A stretch of 64,000 nt of DNA from a virus, in IMG/VR virus record IMGVR_UViG_3300044638_004201, positions 1 through 64,000 of that record. One strand, 5' to 3'. Within the stretch, counting starts at the first letter, position 1, and each line of letters begins with the position of its first letter. The notes beneath the pieces are model-generated. The model worked only from the letters and a program-made list of their open reading frames with translations. It did no database searches and was not told the origin of the DNA. Positions 26,436-31,955 of this stretch are shown here, in pieces. The position numbers and the translations under genes are program-made.

Positions 26436-26464
26436 TTGATTTCCTGTCAATAGTATGACATAAT
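26436..26464 (+). promoter_or_regulatory. Promoter TTGATT-N17-CATAAT
   Basis: Boxes 26436-26441 and 26459-26464; followed by a short transcript ending at the hairpin at 26476-26517. Confidence 0.55.
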
Positions 26465-26470
26465 GAAGTT

Positions 26471-26524
26471 GGACTAGAGGCTCTCTGACACAAACCTTCC
26501 CCCGTCAGAGGGTCTCTATTCTTT
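26471..26524 (+). ncRNA. Predicted about 55-base small RNA
   Basis: From the expected start at about 26471 the transcript contains only a 14-base-pair hairpin, AGAGGCTCTCTGAC (26476-26489) with GTCAGAGGGTCTCT (26504-26517, two G-U pairs), and then TATTCTTTT. No reading frame lies inside. It could also be a promoter whose transcript is stopped at once by a terminator. Confidence 0.5.
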
Positions 26525-26535
26525 TGGCGTGTCGC

Positions 26536-26564
26536 TTGACAAAGAACTTGGACTATTGTATTGT
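26536..26564 (+). promoter_or_regulatory. Promoter TTGACA-N17-TATTGT
   Basis: Boxes 26536-26541 and 26559-26564, upstream of the 26586 gene. Confidence 0.65.
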
Positions 26565-26585
26565 TGTCTATGAAAGGGGAAGAAA

Positions 26586-26702
26586 ATGACAAAAACCAAG
26601 AAAAAACAAATCATTTACATAGCCTGTTGGAAGTGCGGTAGCCAGTTTTCCCTGTATGAAAACGACTACAACCACGGGGCTTGTTGCGGAAAGTGCCTGT
26701 AA
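26586..26702 (+). CDS. 38-residue zinc-ribbon micro-protein
   Basis: ATG with AAAGGGGAAG upstream. ACWKCGSQF and ACCGKCL give two CxxC-type pairs about 18 residues apart; N-terminus basic (MTKTKKKQ). Likely one zinc site. Unknown role. Confidence 0.6.
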   Translation: MTKTKKKQIIYIACWKCGSQFSLYENDYNHGACCGKCL

Positions 26703-26886
26703 AAGGCTACCTTCCTGACTTTCCTGTGATAGAGTATTACCTATGAACGACATACGACCTAACGACAAACTTAGGAAAGGTAAGTAATACCTGTCTCCCC
26801 AATGAGGGTGGCTCGGTTGGCTTAGTCAGCAACCCAACTGCGGTTTATACAACGCAGAGTCCATGTCCCCAAACAAAGGAAAATCA

Positions 26887-27519
26887 ATGCAGAAAACTAA
26901 GAGCAGAGTTGTCGAACAAATCTTGAGCGTATTGCTTTCGGTTGGAGTTATTTCGACTTTCTCTACCTATGTTCAAGCGTCCAACGCAGACGAACAAAAA
27001 GTAAAAACTGTTGTCGAAGTGCAGCAGCAACAGCAAGAAAAGAAAACCTACGAACAACTTATCGAGGCTGAAATCGTCGCCCATAAGGAAAAAATCAAGG
27101 CTCTACAACTCCAGAGGTTTGCTGACCAGCGAACCACCTTCACGGACGAAGAACTCGCTCAACTGCTCTATGCCGTTGGGTTTGAGGGCAAAGCCCTAAA
27201 GGTCGCTTGGGCTGTTGTGAAGAAGGAGTCTAATGGTCGCCCTATTGCCTTCAATGGCAATACAAGAACAGGCGACTCTTCATACGGAATCTTCCAGATT
27301 AATATGATTGGCGGACTAGGAGTAGACCGCCGAGAAAAGTTTGACCTCAAATCAAATGCGGAACTATTCAACCCAGTAGTCAATGCTGAGATTGCTTATC
27401 ACATGAGTAATGGTGGCGAAAAATGGGAGGCTTGGAAAGTTGGTAGCGGGTATAATGGTGTAGACCAAGAACGCTATGAATCTTGGCTCAAGAAGTTTCC
27501 CGAAGGAGTAACCCCTTGA
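26887..27519 (+). CDS. Secreted lytic transglycosylase / lysozyme-like protein
   Basis: Start chosen at ATG 26887 (AAAGGAAAATC upstream). Residues 1-34 form a signal peptide ending VQA. A Gln- and Lys-rich coiled part (EVQQQQQEKKTYEQLIEAEI) leads to a transglycosylase/lysozyme domain: VAWAVVKKESNGRP (catalytic Glu in KKES), SSYGIFQINM, AEIAYHMSNGGEKWEAW. It would cut the host peptidoglycan glycan strand. A signal peptide on a lysis enzyme implies export by the host Sec system. Motifs A (26993) and B (27047) lie within the coding sequence. Confidence 0.85.
   Translation: MQKTKSRVVEQILSVLLSVGVISTFSTYVQASNADEQKVKTVVEVQQQQQEKKTYEQLIEAEIVAHKEKIKALQLQRFADQRTTFTDEELAQLLYAVGFEGKALKVAWAVVKKESNGRPIAFNGNTRTGDSSYGIFQINMIGGLGVDRREKFDLKSNAELFNPVVNAEIAYHMSNGGEKWEAWKVGSGYNGVDQERYESWLKKFPEGVTP
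26993..27060. repeat. Module inside coding sequence: A (26993-27007) and B (27047-27060)
   Basis: AACAAAAAGTAAAAA and CCTACGAACAACTT, start-to-start 54 bases, in the transglycosylase gene. Confidence 0.6.
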
Positions 27520-27995
27520 TAGAGAACGCCAAAGAACCTGAGGTCTCAGAGCCAACACCCGTGCTTGAGAGTGCGGAAGTTGTCCCTACATTTGCCCCAC
27601 CAGCGCAACCCGAACCCGTGTGGACAGAGCCAGAAACTCTAGAAGCAGAAGTTGTTGAAGAAGTTGTTGCTGTTGCTGCACCTGTCGAAGAGGCAAAAAG
27701 TAAAAATGATGCACCAGCCCCGTCAAAACTTGCTGCATCTAAAAAAGTTGTTTCGTTGTCGAACCTTGTTTTCGAGTCGAAATCCAGAAATTCTGCATCA
27801 GTTGGTTTGGTGCAATTCCGTCTTGTCGAACTCGGCTTTCTCGATGCGGGTAGTGACAAGTTTGGTTGGCTAAGTGCAGGGACTATGAAGTCTCTCGCTC
27901 AGTTTGCTAAGACTTCGGTAGAAAAAGTCAATGCTCAGGACGAGAAACTAATCTCTTGTTTGTTCGAAGGGACTTCAGTAGAAGTCACTAACTAA
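27516..27995 (+). CDS. Wall-associated protein with Pro/Glu-rich linker and peptidoglycan-binding-like C-terminus
   Basis: TTG start at 27516 (AAGGAG seven bases upstream) whose TTGA overlaps the transglycosylase stop. 159 residues: an extended Pro-, Glu- and Val-rich stretch (about 1-75), then SVGLVQFRLVELGFLDAGSDKFGWLSAGTMKSLAQFAK, which has the spacing of a peptidoglycan-binding domain 1 helix bundle (LQxxLxxLGF...G...G..T...V..FQ). It has no signal peptide. It probably works with the upstream enzyme, as a split two-gene lysin (inference). An exact motif A copy encodes EAKSKN at 27692. Confidence 0.65.
   Translation: MIENAKEPEVSEPTPVLESAEVVPTFAPPAQPEPVWTEPETLEAEVVEEVVAVAAPVEEAKSKNDAPAPSKLAASKKVVSLSNLVFESKSRNSASVGLVQFRLVELGFLDAGSDKFGWLSAGTMKSLAQFAKTSVEKVNAQDEKLISCLFEGTSVEVTN
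27692..27706 (+). repeat. Motif A copy, exact, inside coding sequence
   Basis: GGCAAAAAGTAAAAA within the linker of the 27516 product. Confidence 0.8.
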
Positions 27996-28008
27996 GTATT
28001 AACAAAAT

Positions 28009-28056
28009 CAACGCCTTGCTCGTCACTTAAACTTGACTTGCAGGGCGTTGTTTTTT
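28009..28056 (+). terminator. Terminator of the lysis genes
   Basis: CAACGCC (28009-28015) and GGCGTTG (28044-28050) form a stem followed by TTTTTT. The T-run is the start of an inverted motif A copy. Confidence 0.7.
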
Positions 28057-28066
28057 ACTTTTTGCG
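28052..28066 (-). repeat. Inverted motif A forming a terminator tail
   Basis: TTTTTACTTTTTGCG directly after the terminator stem. Confidence 0.7.
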
Positions 28067-28113
28067 TCCTTGTGTGGAGTTTGGAAGGACGGCATAAGGC
28101 GTCAAAAAAGAAA

Positions 28114-28140
28114 CCCCCTAGCAAAAACTAGGGGGCTTTC
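28114..28140. terminator. Bidirectional terminator between convergent units
   Basis: CCCCCTAG (28114-28121) and CTAGGGGG (28128-28135), with AAAGAAA before and TTTCTTT after. It lies between the plus-strand lysis genes and the minus-strand unit. Confidence 0.85.
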
Positions 28141-28159
28141 TTTATTCCAGAACCAGAAC

Positions 28160-28825
28160 TTAGACTGTGCTTCTGTTTTTGTGTAGAACGGGCTTGTAGG
28201 AAGAAGATTTTCCTAGTGTAGTTGTGCGGTATCCATACCGAACCAAGCGGAAAGCAAGTGCCGAAGTAGTTACTCCTAATAACTTTGCCAAGCGATAGAG
28301 AGTAACTTTTTGTTCGTTGTGTGCTTGATTGAGTAGGTAGGTGTATTCCTCAGCCTCAGCGCGAAAGCGAGGGCTGTTTGCTCTTACCTGCTGTGCGTAG
28401 GGTTGAAGTTCCTTCAGCCTTGCCAGTAGTTCAGGTGTAGGCATTACATAACGAGATTGCCCTACCTTTGGTGCGTGCTTTGGAACGGGTGGAACAAATA
28501 GCGTTGGCGGAACGCCTGTGCTAGTGTGAGAGTTTAGAATTACTCTAATCATCTGCGGAGATAATTTAGACGCTCTCGCTACGGACGCTTGTGTCCAGCC
28601 AGCACCTACTAACGCCACTACATAATCGTTTCTCATTTTTTTATCTAGTGGGCTTGTCAGCATAGAAAAAGCCACAACCACATTTTCAGGTAGTTGTAGT
28701 TTTGCTATTTTGTTCTGCCCTGCCCTGCGATAGAAAGTAGGTCTTTCTGTTCTAATTGCGTAGCGTGCCCCGTGAGCCTTTTCTAGTTGGCCGGGGTTAG
28801 TGCGGAAGTTGATTGCGGTTGTCAT
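28160..28825 (-). CDS. DNA-binding protein with two HTH segments
   Basis: 221 residues. VALVGAGWTQASVARASKLSPQMIRVIL (about 70-97) and VTLYRLAKLLGVTTSALAFRLVRYG (about 173-198) each fit a helix-turn-helix. Between them lie a proline-rich linker (PPTLFVPPVPKHAPK) and PTPELLARLKELQPYAQQVRANSPRFRAEAEEYTYLL. The same order of parts occurs in the 31115 product on the opposite strand, so they are paralogues. Likely transcription regulators. Shares an operon with the DUF3846 gene 17 bases upstream. Confidence 0.75.
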   Translation of the reverse strand: MTTAINFRTNPGQLEKAHGARYAIRTERPTFYRRAGQNKIAKLQLPENVVVAFSMLTSPLDKKMRNDYVVALVGAGWTQASVARASKLSPQMIRVILNSHTSTGVPPTLFVPPVPKHAPKVGQSRYVMPTPELLARLKELQPYAQQVRANSPRFRAEAEEYTYLLNQAHNEQKVTLYRLAKLLGVTTSALAFRLVRYGYRTTTLGKSSSYKPVLHKNRSTV

Positions 28826-28842
28826 TTTGTCCTTTGTTTGAG

Positions 28843-29178
28843 TTAGTCAATACGGAGAAACTCACGAAGTTGTTTCGCGGTTTCATCATTGAGTCCTAGC
28901 GTTTCGCCTTCCTCACCTGTGCCACCTGTGAAGATTACATCTCCACAAATAAAGTCAGTAAGTCCGAAATACTTTTCCCATAAGAAAGTTGCCATAGGGT
29001 TGATTGGCAACCCATAAAGTTTTCCTTCTTCATTTACCCAGATTGTCAAGTCTGCGGTGAAGTCTATCGCTTGAACAAGTCCGCCTACGGCAGATTGAAG
29101 TTGCTCTAGTTGAGAACCTTCATCTGCTAGTTGGACTTCCTCTGCTTGTCCTTCAGCATTTAGTTTGATAGCAAGCAT
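28843..29178 (-). CDS. DUF3846 family protein
   Basis: 111 residues. AVGGLVQAIDFTADLTIWVNEEGKLYGLPINPMATFLW followed by ICGDVIFTGG is the DUF3846 pattern (VGGxIE..., NEEGKL, PxNxxA, GDVxxxG). These small proteins are common in phages and plasmids and have no established function. Own promoter at 29207-29236. Confidence 0.75.
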   Translation of the reverse strand: MLAIKLNAEGQAEEVQLADEGSQLEQLQSAVGGLVQAIDFTADLTIWVNEEGKLYGLPINPMATFLWEKYFGLTDFICGDVIFTGGTGEEGETLGLNDETAKQLREFLRID

Positions 29179-29206
29179 TTTATTTCCTTTCTGTTTGATA
29201 AGTGTA

Positions 29207-29236
29207 AGGCTAGACCATAGGAATAGCCCTTGTCAA
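29207..29236 (-). promoter_or_regulatory. Minus-strand promoter TTGACA-N18-TAGCCT
   Basis: Reverse complements at 29231-29236 (-35) and 29207-29212 (-10). Confidence 0.6.
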
Positions 29237-29239
29237 GTT

Positions 29240-29413
29240 TTATTTATAAATTACTTTGTGCGTTGCTTTTATTGCTTTTACTACGACCCAAGAGAATAAT
29301 TTACCAATTATTTCTGCTTGCTCGTCATAACTAACAATAGGTGCTTTACGCTTTGGCTTGCGGTGTAGGCGTTTGTAAGTTCCTACTATTGCGCTATCAG
29401 GTAGTCCTCGCAT
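29240..29413 (-). CDS. 57-residue basic protein with C-terminal hydrophobic helix
   Basis: ATG at 29411-29413 with GGAAAGGAAAG upstream. MRGLPDSAIVGTYKRLHRKP, more basic residues (KRKAP), then a hydrophobic helix (LFSWVVVKAIKATHKVIY). May attach to the membrane. Unknown function. Confidence 0.55.
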   Translation of the reverse strand: MRGLPDSAIVGTYKRLHRKPKRKAPIVSYDEQAEIIGKLFSWVVVKAIKATHKVIYK

Positions 29414-29442
29414 TTTCTTTCCTTTCCCTTGTCTTAGTGATA

Positions 29443-29471
29443 ATACTATGGCATAGCCTTACGCTTGTCAA
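29443..29471 (-). promoter_or_regulatory. Minus-strand promoter TTGACA-N17-TAGTAT
   Basis: -35 reverse complement at 29466-29471, -10 at 29443-29448. A TGTG/CACA palindrome lies just upstream (29480-29500). Confidence 0.75.
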
Positions 29472-29539
29472 GTCTTTAGGGTGTGTTTTAGGACACATTT
29501 AGTCTAGGGTTTAGAACGCTGTGTGCGGATAGTCTGCGA

Positions 29540-29588
29540 AAGTTGTTTGTAGAAGTAGAACCGGTTAGCCAGATTTTTACTTTTTGGC
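29540..29588. repeat. Module: inverted B (29540-29554) and inverted A (29574-29588)
   Basis: AAGTTGTTTGTAGAA and TTTTTACTTTTTGGC, start-to-start 34 bases. Confidence 0.65.
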
Positions 29589-29600
29589 TACCTTCGCCAG

Positions 29601-29621
29601 AAAAAAACCCCCTTTCGGGGG
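29601..29621 (-). terminator. Minus-strand intrinsic terminator
   Basis: GGGGG/CCCCC stem (29608-29612 with 29617-29621), followed on the minus strand by TTTTTTT. Confidence 0.85.
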
Positions 29622-29631
29622 CTTTTAGTTT

Positions 29632-29874
29632 TTAGACTAGGGTTAGCGAGGCTTCGCTTTCCCTTTGTCTTGATACCTGTAAGCGGTATTCAAGTCTGCT
29701 CTCTGGGCGATTTATGGCTTTTTGGCAACCTGTCCAGTCTGTGTGCGCTAGTGCCATAGTCTCTGCGCCTTTTTGTTTATGGACTAGTGCGGTGTAATCC
29801 TCGTTGCTCATAATCTCTACCGAGCAGGAATAGCAGACCTTTCCAAGTCCTACTACTTTCTTTTTGTTTTTCAT
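29632..29874 (-). CDS. 80-residue cysteine-containing protein
   Basis: GKVCYSCSVEIMSNEDYTALVHKQKGAETMALAHTDWTGCQ contains CxxC, two histidines and a later cysteine, compatible with one zinc site. N-terminus basic (MKNKKKVVG). Monocistronic with its own promoter and terminator. Confidence 0.65.
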   Translation of the reverse strand: MKNKKKVVGLGKVCYSCSVEIMSNEDYTALVHKQKGAETMALAHTDWTGCQKAINRPESRLEYRLQVSRQRESEASLTLV

Positions 29875-29903
29875 CTTTCCCCCTTGTTTGTGCTTATAAG
29901 ATA

Positions 29904-29932
29904 AGCCTATGCTAGTGTCTTACGCTTGTCAA
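29904..29932 (-). promoter_or_regulatory. Minus-strand promoter TTGACA-N17-TAGGCT
   Basis: -35 at 29927-29932, -10 at 29904-29909; same AGCGTAAG after the -35 as the promoter at 29443, and the same TGTG/CACA element upstream (29941-29960). Confidence 0.7.
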
Positions 29933-29971
29933 GTCTTTAGGGTGTGTTTCCTATCACATCTTTAGGGCAAA

Positions 29972-29994
29972 AGAAAAACCCCCCTTGCGGGGGG
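29972..29994 (-). terminator. Minus-strand intr. terminator
   Basis: GGGGGG/CCCCCC stem with TTGC loop (29979-29994), followed on the minus strand by TTTTTCTTTT. Confidence 0.85.
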
Positions 29995-30008
29995 CTTCTC
30001 TGTAAGTT

Positions 30009-30167
30009 TTAGTTAGTTGCCCAGAAGTTTTCTACTGCGAAGTTCTCAGGCTTGGACGCCTTGCGCTTTGGCTTGCTCACCTTGCGGGCTTCCATAATCC
30101 ATAGGATGATGAGAGGTGTGTTTAGAAGTAGTGCGCCTGCGATAATCTGAAGTAGTGCTGTTGTCAT
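30009..30167 (-). CDS. 52-residue single-pass membrane protein
   Basis: ATG at 30165-30167 with AAGGGGAAATAAA upstream. LLQIIAGALLLNTPLIILWIM is a transmembrane helix, then a basic segment (RKVSKPKRKASKP). N-out/C-in topology. Monocistronic. Confidence 0.55.
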   Translation of the reverse strand: MTTALLQIIAGALLLNTPLIILWIMEARKVSKPKRKASKPENFAVENFWATN

Positions 30168-30211
30168 TTTATTTCCCCTTGTCTGTAAGCACTCTCTGTG
30201 CTTATGAGATA

Positions 30212-30240
30212 AGACTATGATACTGTTCCACGCTTGTCAA
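30212..30240 (-). promoter_or_regulatory. Minus-strand promoter TTGACA-N17-TAGTCT
   Basis: -35 at 30235-30240, -10 at 30212-30217. ATGACTGGTCAT palindrome upstream at 30253-30264. Confidence 0.7.
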
Positions 30241-30280
30241 GCCCTAAAAGGCAGATGACTGGTCATACTTTTGGCAACAA

Positions 30281-30300
30281 AAAAGCCCCCTTGCGGGGGC
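30281..30300 (-). terminator. Minus-strand intrinsic terminator
   Basis: GCCCCC (30285-30290) and GGGGGC (30295-30300) around TTGC, followed on the minus strand by TTTTTTGT. Confidence 0.85.
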
Positions 30301-30316
30301 TTCCTTGCCTAGTTTA

Positions 30317-30538
30317 TTAGACTAGAGATAGGGCTGGCTTTGGGTGGTTGAGGACAATAGCCAAGATTTCCTCAGCGTTTAGCATACGGGCTTCCTTGCC
30401 GTAGCCTTCTTCCATAACAATTACCTCAGTAATTGGTGCGGTGGTGTTGAGTAGCAAGTCTCTAACCTGTGCGGTGGTATCTACTACGAAGTTGTAGTTA
30501 TGTCCTTCAGTTGTAATGCTTACCCCGTGTTGTGTCAT
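30317..30538 (-). CDS. Hypothetical protein, 73 residues
   Basis: MTQHGVSITTEGHNYNFVVDTTAQVRDLLLNTTAPITEVIVMEEGYGKEARMLNAEEILAIVLNH reads as a beta-alpha-beta small fold. Own promoter (30583-30611) and terminator. First gene of the minus-strand cluster next to the divergent region. Confidence 0.65.
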   Translation of the reverse strand: MTQHGVSITTEGHNYNFVVDTTAQVRDLLLNTTAPITEVIVMEEGYGKEARMLNAEEILAIVLNHPKPALSLV

Positions 30539-30582
30539 TTCTTTTCCTGTCTTTTCGTGTAGCCCCTTTGACTACATACCTA

Positions 30583-30611
30583 ACACTAGAACACGCCTAG
30601 ACTATTGTCAA
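30583..30611 (-). promoter_or_regulatory. Minus-strand promoter TTGACA-N17-TAGTGT
   Basis: -35 at 30606-30611, -10 at 30583-30588. The -10 box is one of the ACACTAG words. Confidence 0.7.
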
Positions 30612-30733
30612 GTATTGTCCTAGTCTTTGTTAGTGTTTTGTATCACACCTTTAGACAAGAGCCTAGCCCCCTTGTTATCTAATCGTTATCAAAAGCCTTG
30701 ACACTTAGCCCCCTTATGTCTAAGACACTAGCC

Positions 30734-30953
30734 AAGTTGTTTGTAAGTTAGTCAGCCGGAGAGATGACCAAGTGATAACACTAGACACTAGAGAAAGTTT
30801 AGAAAATAAAATAAATAATAATTGTTTGTAAGTTTTTAGAGACAAGAACGCCTCAATAAAAGTCTTATAGCCCAAATAAATAAATAAAATAATAAAAAAA
30901 GATTACCTAAGACTTCAGAACCTAAGAAAAAAATAAAAAGTTGTCTGTAGTTT
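30734..30953 (-). repeat. Three motif B copies without motif A
   Basis: AAGTTGTTTGTAAGTT at 30734-30749, TTGTTTGTAAGTTT near 30823, AAGTTGTCTGTAGTTT at 30938-30953. Confidence 0.55.
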
Positions 30954-31078
30954 ATTTTTATCCGGAAACGATTTGGAAAAGTGTTAATACTATGCAGAGC
31001 CTTGTCACAGGCCAAAACCAAAATATGGAAAGGTTCATATATTCGTCTTTGTCGTCCAATGATTTTGCTGCTTTAGTC

Positions 31079-31108
31079 TTGTACGGCATCTAAAAAACCC
31101 TGTAGGAT
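31079..31108 (+). promoter_or_regulatory. Promoter TTGTAC-N18-TAGGAT
   Basis: -10 ends 7 bases before the ATG at 31115, predicting a leaderless message. Confidence 0.5.
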
Positions 31109-31114
31109 AGGGGT

Positions 31115-31615
31115 ATGAAGAAAAAGACAAGACTCCCAGATGATGAGGTGAGATTTTTGTCCAGTCTTCCAGATGAAATGCTTCCCCCACGCCTCCGTGC
31201 CCTTTGGGAGGCTGGCTGGTCATTGGCTGTAATTGCTAACTCACTCAAACCTGTTCGTCCTAAGTCAACAGTTCACTTCTGGGTCAAGAATGCTAAGTCA
31301 GAAGAGCAGAGAAGGCCAGTCCCACCTACCCCACCTAAATCTTTAACCTCTACCGCCCCACTAAACAATGCCCCACGCATGAGGTCTATCTCCCCAAGCG
31401 TTCCGCCAGAGTTGAGACCTCAACTCAAGCAACTTGCTGACCTCTCAAAGAGATATAGAGCAAAGACACCAAGCAATAGCCCCCTTGCGATAGCCAACAA
31501 GGAACTCACAGCGATTGCAAAAGAACTTAGAGACCGTGGCGTACCCGCTGCGGACATCGCTGAAGCCGCTGGAGTTACCTACAGAGCAATGGCAAGGCGA
31601 CTAAGCAATGTCTAG
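31115..31615 (+). CDS. DNA-binding protein with two HTH segments, apparently leaderless
   Basis: 166 residues. LWEAGWSLAVIANSLKPVRPKSTVHFWV is a first HTH-like segment; a proline-rich linker (PVPPTPPKSLTSTAPL) follows; then SVPPELRPQLKQLADLSKRYRAKTPSN and a second HTH (RGVPAADIAEAAGVTYRAMARRL). This is the same architecture as the minus-strand 28160 protein. The ATG follows the -10 box by 7 bases with no Shine-Dalgarno, as in lambda cI from PRM. Likely a regulator acting on the divergent region. Confidence 0.75.
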   Translation: MKKKTRLPDDEVRFLSSLPDEMLPPRLRALWEAGWSLAVIANSLKPVRPKSTVHFWVKNAKSEEQRRPVPPTPPKSLTSTAPLNNAPRMRSISPSVPPELRPQLKQLADLSKRYRAKTPSNSPLAIANKELTAIAKELRDRGVPAADIAEAAGVTYRAMARRLSNV

Positions 31616-31955
31616 AACCTATAAAAACACTTCTGGCACATACTCTGAAGAAGACCTTGTAGTAGCAGTCTGGTTCAACCCTAAAAAAGTAAAGTCCAGA
31701 CCTAACGCCAGACGTTTAGAGACACTTACCTCTGAAAAATCACACTACCCTATTGCTTTTCCATTAGCAACACTTCAGGAAACAGAGTCTTGGATGTATT
31801 GCCCTGTTGCTAAACAGCCTAGCGACTTAGAAACCTTTCTAACACCAGAGAAAGCAACTAGAGAGAAGCCTCTACTAGTCCCACTAACTCTTGCTAAGTC
31901 TTATCTTGGCTGGCTTGAGTTCCACATACCATCTGAATACACGGAGACTAAGTGA
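31608..31955 (+). CDS. Hypothetical protein, 115 residues
   Basis: ATG overlaps the end of the HTH gene by 8 bases. Basic N-terminus (FNPKKVKSRPNARRLETL), a single cysteine (MYCPVAKQ). Its own end overlaps the next start (4 bases). Unknown function. Confidence 0.65.
   Translation: MSRTYKNTSGTYSEEDLVVAVWFNPKKVKSRPNARRLETLTSEKSHYPIAFPLATLQETESWMYCPVAKQPSDLETFLTPEKATREKPLLVPLTLAKSYLGWLEFHIPSEYTETK

Larger units (their letters stand above)
30539..31114. other. 576-base AT-rich divergent control region
   Basis: No gene. Contains the minus-strand promoter, four ACACTAG words (30583, 30725, 30778, 30785), three motif B-like copies in one orientation (30734-30749, 30823-30836, 30938-30953), an A/T tract of about 80 bases with repeated AAATAAAT (30870-30900), and the plus-strand promoter of the HTH gene. 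Candidate operator region or origin. Confidence 0.5.

Noticed and set aside
26788-26862. tRNA-like sequence with GGTTG/CAACC and CTGCG/CGCAG stems before the transglycosylase gene
   Set aside because: No acceptor stem, no 7-base anticodon loop and no TTCGANNC arm; two ordinary hairpins explain it.
31683-31695. AAAAAAGTAAAG in the 31608 gene
   Set aside because: Partial match only, within a lysine-rich codon run (KKVK); not counted as motif A.
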